A stretch of 64,000 nucleotides of DNA, from assembly GCA_030789695.1 (NCBI GenBank), contig CM061132.1, positions 156,842,817-156,906,816 of the forward strand, in the 5' to 3' direction. Under the pieces are notes generated by a model. It saw only the letters and a program-made list of their open reading frames with translations. It did not search any database and was not told where the DNA came from. Source of the DNA: Scilla litardierei (taxonomy: Eukaryota > Streptophyta > Magnoliopsida > Asparagales > Asparagaceae). The position numbers and the translations under genes were made by a program. Of the stretch, positions 60,364 to 64,000 are shown in pieces (positions within the stretch are counted from its first letter, which is position 1; each line of letters starts with the position of its first letter).

Positions 60364-61400
60364 TTTACACTTACATATAGATACACACAAATACATGTCC
60401 AAAGACATATGCTATATCATGGATACATATAGACATATCTAAATACATACACCTTTATATGTAATCACACACTCCTTGTATTTATATATCTACATACATA
60501 CATGTTCACATGATATTTAAACACACCCTACTCATAAGTCACACAGCTAGCATACTTACATATAAACATACCTATGGGTATACCTAGATACATCAGAGTA
60601 TAGTTCAAATATACATCCATTTATAGATACACATACTACTATATACATCACACCCAATATGCATACAACCTTACTAACATACATATGCAAATAGGTATAT
60701 CCAAATATCGATACAATTACAGTAGGTAGTCATACACCAATACTTTACACACCGATATGATGCACCACATATCCAGTGGGTAACCATACACAAACATATC
60801 ACTTAAGCAAGTAAGTATAAACACCTTCAACTATATAGACAATTATATATAATAGTTCGCACTCAAGTATGCACACAGTACATATCACTGTAGTAAATAG
60901 TTTTGACAGTATGTATGTATAGTATATCAACCTTCTAGTACACACTCATTTTATATATGCAAGTATACATTCATATGTATTCATATCCAATATTCACTCA
61001 CATAAGTCTATATGTATCCACATATACACGGTACAAATATACTTACATACAAGCCGTCAGTGTAACATATATTCAATGCAGTATATATATACACACAATA
61101 CTATGTATAAATAATAGCACAAGAATTATATCAATACAGTATATGTATCTATATACACATTATTTAGTAAGCTAATATATTTCACACACTACTTATGATA
61201 CACATCCAATTATAGCTATACTCATATACACATATCTCACTATATCAATTTACACAACCACATTCTTAGTATGCATACCCATATAATTATTCTTATGTAT
61301 ACCATCATACATTATTATACATTCAAATATACTTCCACTTCGGCTCACCAACAATCATCCATATACTAACACATATATCATAAGTTTATTTACACACCAT
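60364..61400. repeat. ACATAT/TACACA-rich tract, right part
   Basis: 1 kb of irregular ATACAC, CATATA and TATACA words, no ORF of meaning. Continues the tract at 53740-54106. Confidence 0.7.
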
Positions 61401-64000
61401 GTAACGGCCTGTTTTCTTCAACACAACTATTTGCGTGTTTAACCTATTTCCAATTTTTGAACTATTTTATAATGGTTTGTTAGGAGTTTTAACTGATTTC
61501 AAAATTTTCCTATAAAAATATTTTGGAGTACCAGACTAGTTATGGAGTATTTTAGTAAAATCGGGTTTCATCAAATACCTCTAAAAAGATCTGATAAAAA
61601 TTCATTTTCAGATATTGCAGTTTTGACTCAATGAATTTATTTTCTATTCAAACGTCTTTAAAACGTTTTCAAACTTCTGCAGTAGCATCCTATGATTATT
61701 TAGGGCTCCCCACATTAATTTCGTAATTTTTTGATATCATTTCAATAGAGAACCCGCAAACCCGCTTTCTAAACGTTTTGGCCAAAAACTAGTATTTTCG
61801 TAGCTCAAATCCTGAAACGGTCTTCGTATTCACAATCCTCGTGATGATACGATCCCATGAGTATGTTTTCGTAATTTTTCGGACACGTTTCCTAGTAGGG
61901 GCATTTTCGTAATTTCGTTACACTAATAACTTTCTCTAATGGTTTTTAACCTCCTTTAATTACCTTTCTAATTACCCATCTAATCCCATTACCTAACCTA
62001 CCCGTATCTACTCTCCTCTCAGCTAACACCCCAACTACATTTTTTGTTGTAGGTTTTTTATATATAATATACTTAATCCTATAAATAAATCCCCCACCTT
62101 CTGTCACATTTTAACACACCCAATAATTCTCCCTTCCTCCTTCATTTTCGAACCCAGGCTTTCTCTAAACTCTCCCTCTCTATTTCACGTTAAAACCTAG
62201 GCTCTCACCCATTCTCTCTCCCCCTCTCCCCGAAACCCATGCACACAGCGTTATCTCTCTCTCTCCCTCTCACCCACACCGACCAGTCGCCCCGCCTCCG
62301 TGAACCCACTGCCGGCGAGTACCAACCCCCGAACACGCCCAGTGAAGCCCTCCACGGCGTCCTCCTCCGACGAGCGCTCTCGAGCCATGGCCGCCGCTTC
62401 GCCATCTCCGACGAAGTGCCCCACCCGCCGACGGCCTGCCTCGCCTCCGCAAGAGGCCGCACCACCCTCCGTACGTCGCCGCTTCGCCTGAGAAGCTCCG
62501 CCTCGCCAACAGCCGCTGCTCCGCTCGAAGCACCGCATGCCACCGTCCCCAAGCCATCACCGGAGCACACGCGAGGCCACTGCCTTCCTCGCCTCCGCCA
62601 CCCCCCGAGAGCAGTCCGCACGCCGCCATGCTTGTTTCCGCGTCCGACGCCAAGCGGAGCGCCGCCTAGCCCGCCAACGACGAGCACGAGGCCGCAGCGC
62701 CTCGCCGGAGCACCACCTCGGAGCAACTCCGCCTCCGCCGTCGCCTCGTCGTCGGCATCCCCTCTGCTCGCCGTCGTCCGCTACGCCGCTCCCCTCCGGC
62801 CACCGCCACGACGTCTCCCCGCCGCTGCTGCACGAAGTGAAGCGAGGGTGCGTGAGTATATTTCAATGGCAATCTCGTAAATACGGATAATATTTCGTAT
62901 TTCGTATTTTTAAATAATTAATAAATAGGGTTTTATAGTTTTAAATTGATAACTTAAAATATAGGGCCCAGAAAAATATGAGGCTAGCTCCAGAAAATCA
63001 GAAATAATATTCTGGACCCAATGGCACTAGTTTCGTCTCAATCCGACGCTTAGTTTTCTCAGAATTAATTTTTAACCCTAAAAGATAAATACGTTATTTT
63101 CGTTCAAAAATCCGTATCTTCTTATTTTTAAGTAAACTAATATGTGAGAAAAATATATGTTATAATACTCTTCGAGACGGTCATTTTGACACGTCATTTG
63201 CAACTTTCCGATGTAGATTGCACCCAGAATAAATTCCTGAATAAATACGTTACTAATTGAAAAATGGTTTTTAAATTGTTTTTGAGCTTTTAAAAATTCT
63301 AAAAATTACTATAAGTCTCAGAAAAATATTCCCTCTTGCAGTAAAACTATTTTTATCATATATAGTCTATATAAAAATTTAGAACTCTTTTCGACAACGT
63401 TTCAATTAGTTTTAAAAATCAGGACGATCCAGTTATTTAAATAGAAATGTAGCGTTCATTAACCAAGTATTTTTGTGATTTCAGGTACCAATCTTCGTGC
63501 ACCAGCTCTTCCAGCTCCAACCTCGTCTTGCCACGACGAGCTCGATAAAGTAAGTCACGACATATTCTAACTTTAGAAAACTTGTCTACTGTGCTTGTAT
63601 GAACTTGTGACACTTCACTTATAGCCTCAGAACGGCTATTCAAGTTAAACCAAACTAGAGAACTAAAATGAAAGTAATCTACCAAAGATTACTTTGCCAA
63701 CTTTCAACTTTGGTGGTGGTAGCACACAACTATCAACTTGGGTAAATTGTGTGCTAGCCACACTACCACGTGCTCAAAGCACGGAAGTAACAGGTTTTGG
63801 TGTTGGACTTGTCTTTATCCTACTTGCTGGTTTTCAATGAGGAAGTCAACCAGTTGACCTGGTGTGACTAACATGTGGAACATCCTGTGGAACAATCATG
63901 TATAGAACTTGTAATTGACACGTCACCGGGGTTTCGGGGTAACTCATAGTTGCGGAGTATGGGAGTGACTAGAGTTCGATCTACATGTCAAGCTGCCTGT
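61401..64000 (+). repeat. Plus-strand chromovirus-type LTR, runs off the window
   Basis: Starts TGTAACGGCCTGTTTTC and aligns with the start of the minus-strand LTRs of the neighbouring young element (for example TTTTGAACTATTTTATAATGG). No polypurine tract lies before it, so it is a 5' or solo LTR inserted into the ACATAT tract. The promoter is visible: CTATAAATA at 62080-62088, then a CT-rich leader from about 62,120. A GC-rich block at 62,240-62,850 has overlapping frames, the longest 213 codons (62239-62880), with no recognisable protein. The block GGTACCAATCTTCGTGCACCAGC near 63,485 is shared with the other LTRs. Confidence 0.75.
62080..62088 (+). promoter_or_regulatory. TATA box of the LTR promoter
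   Basis: CTATAAATA, a consensus plant TATA box 679 bp into the LTR, followed about 30 to 40 bases later by a pyrimidine-rich stretch suitable for transcription start. The LTR part before it would be U3. Confidence 0.65.

Noticed and set aside
62205..62890. Overlapping 95 to 213-codon frames on both strands
   Set aside because: A GC-rich LTR leader leaves most frames open; Arg/Pro/Ala composition and no conserved domain.

Overview
The window is nuclear DNA of a flowering plant, monocot or eudicot not decided. It has GT-AG introns, a plant-type tRNA-Cys(GCA), two plant protein genes, and more than half of its length is LTR retrotransposons, a Helitron and TIR-type elements. I see no viral, bacterial or organellar gene block. 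All boundaries, splice sites, target-site duplications (TSDs) and mutation counts were read by eye.

Layout. 1-1672: end of a chromovirus-type LTR. 1970-9531: complete Ty1/copia element on the minus strand (Copia-A), with 179-bp LTRs, TSD GTTGT, separate gag and pol frames, and a leader full of palindromes and long G/C tracts. 10124-10195: tRNA-Cys. 11665-12555: two-exon RING-H2 ubiquitin ligase gene of the SGR9 (SHOOT GRAVITROPISM 9) type on the plus strand. 13662-37970: one minus-strand gene of 11 exons encoding a 401-residue PPR/TPR-like protein with a likely mitochondrial presequence. It spans 24.3 kb because its introns hold a gypsy remnant, a Mutator-like TIR element, hAT-like elements, a Helitron end and other repeats. 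All ten introns are GT-AG and all exon phases join in frame. 38296-45549: second copia element (Copia-B) with 218-bp LTRs and TSD GACTA, on the minus strand, ending about 325 bp upstream of the PPR-like gene's start codon.

45555-46721: Helitron with internal 167-bp repeats. 47867-50090: truncated third copia. From about 50.1 kb to the end: nested Ty3/gypsy LTR material. This includes a Tat/Athila-like fragment with a tRNA-Asp primer site, a 3-kb chromovirus LTR, and a very young non-autonomous element (54107-60363, two 2292-bp LTRs, TSD TTTAC) inside an ACATAT-rich tract. A plus-strand LTR starts at 61401 and runs off the window.

The two protein genes are convergent and show no functional link. 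The most interesting material is in the retrotransposons. The young gypsy element has an 18-nt primer site matching the 3' end of tRNA-Ile(AAU). The two copia elements have a primer site that looks like the anticodon arm of the same tRNA. Copia-A and Copia-B share nearly the same pol, but their LTRs differ in sequence while keeping the same hairpins. Their leaders carry repeated TGGGCT-type palindromes.
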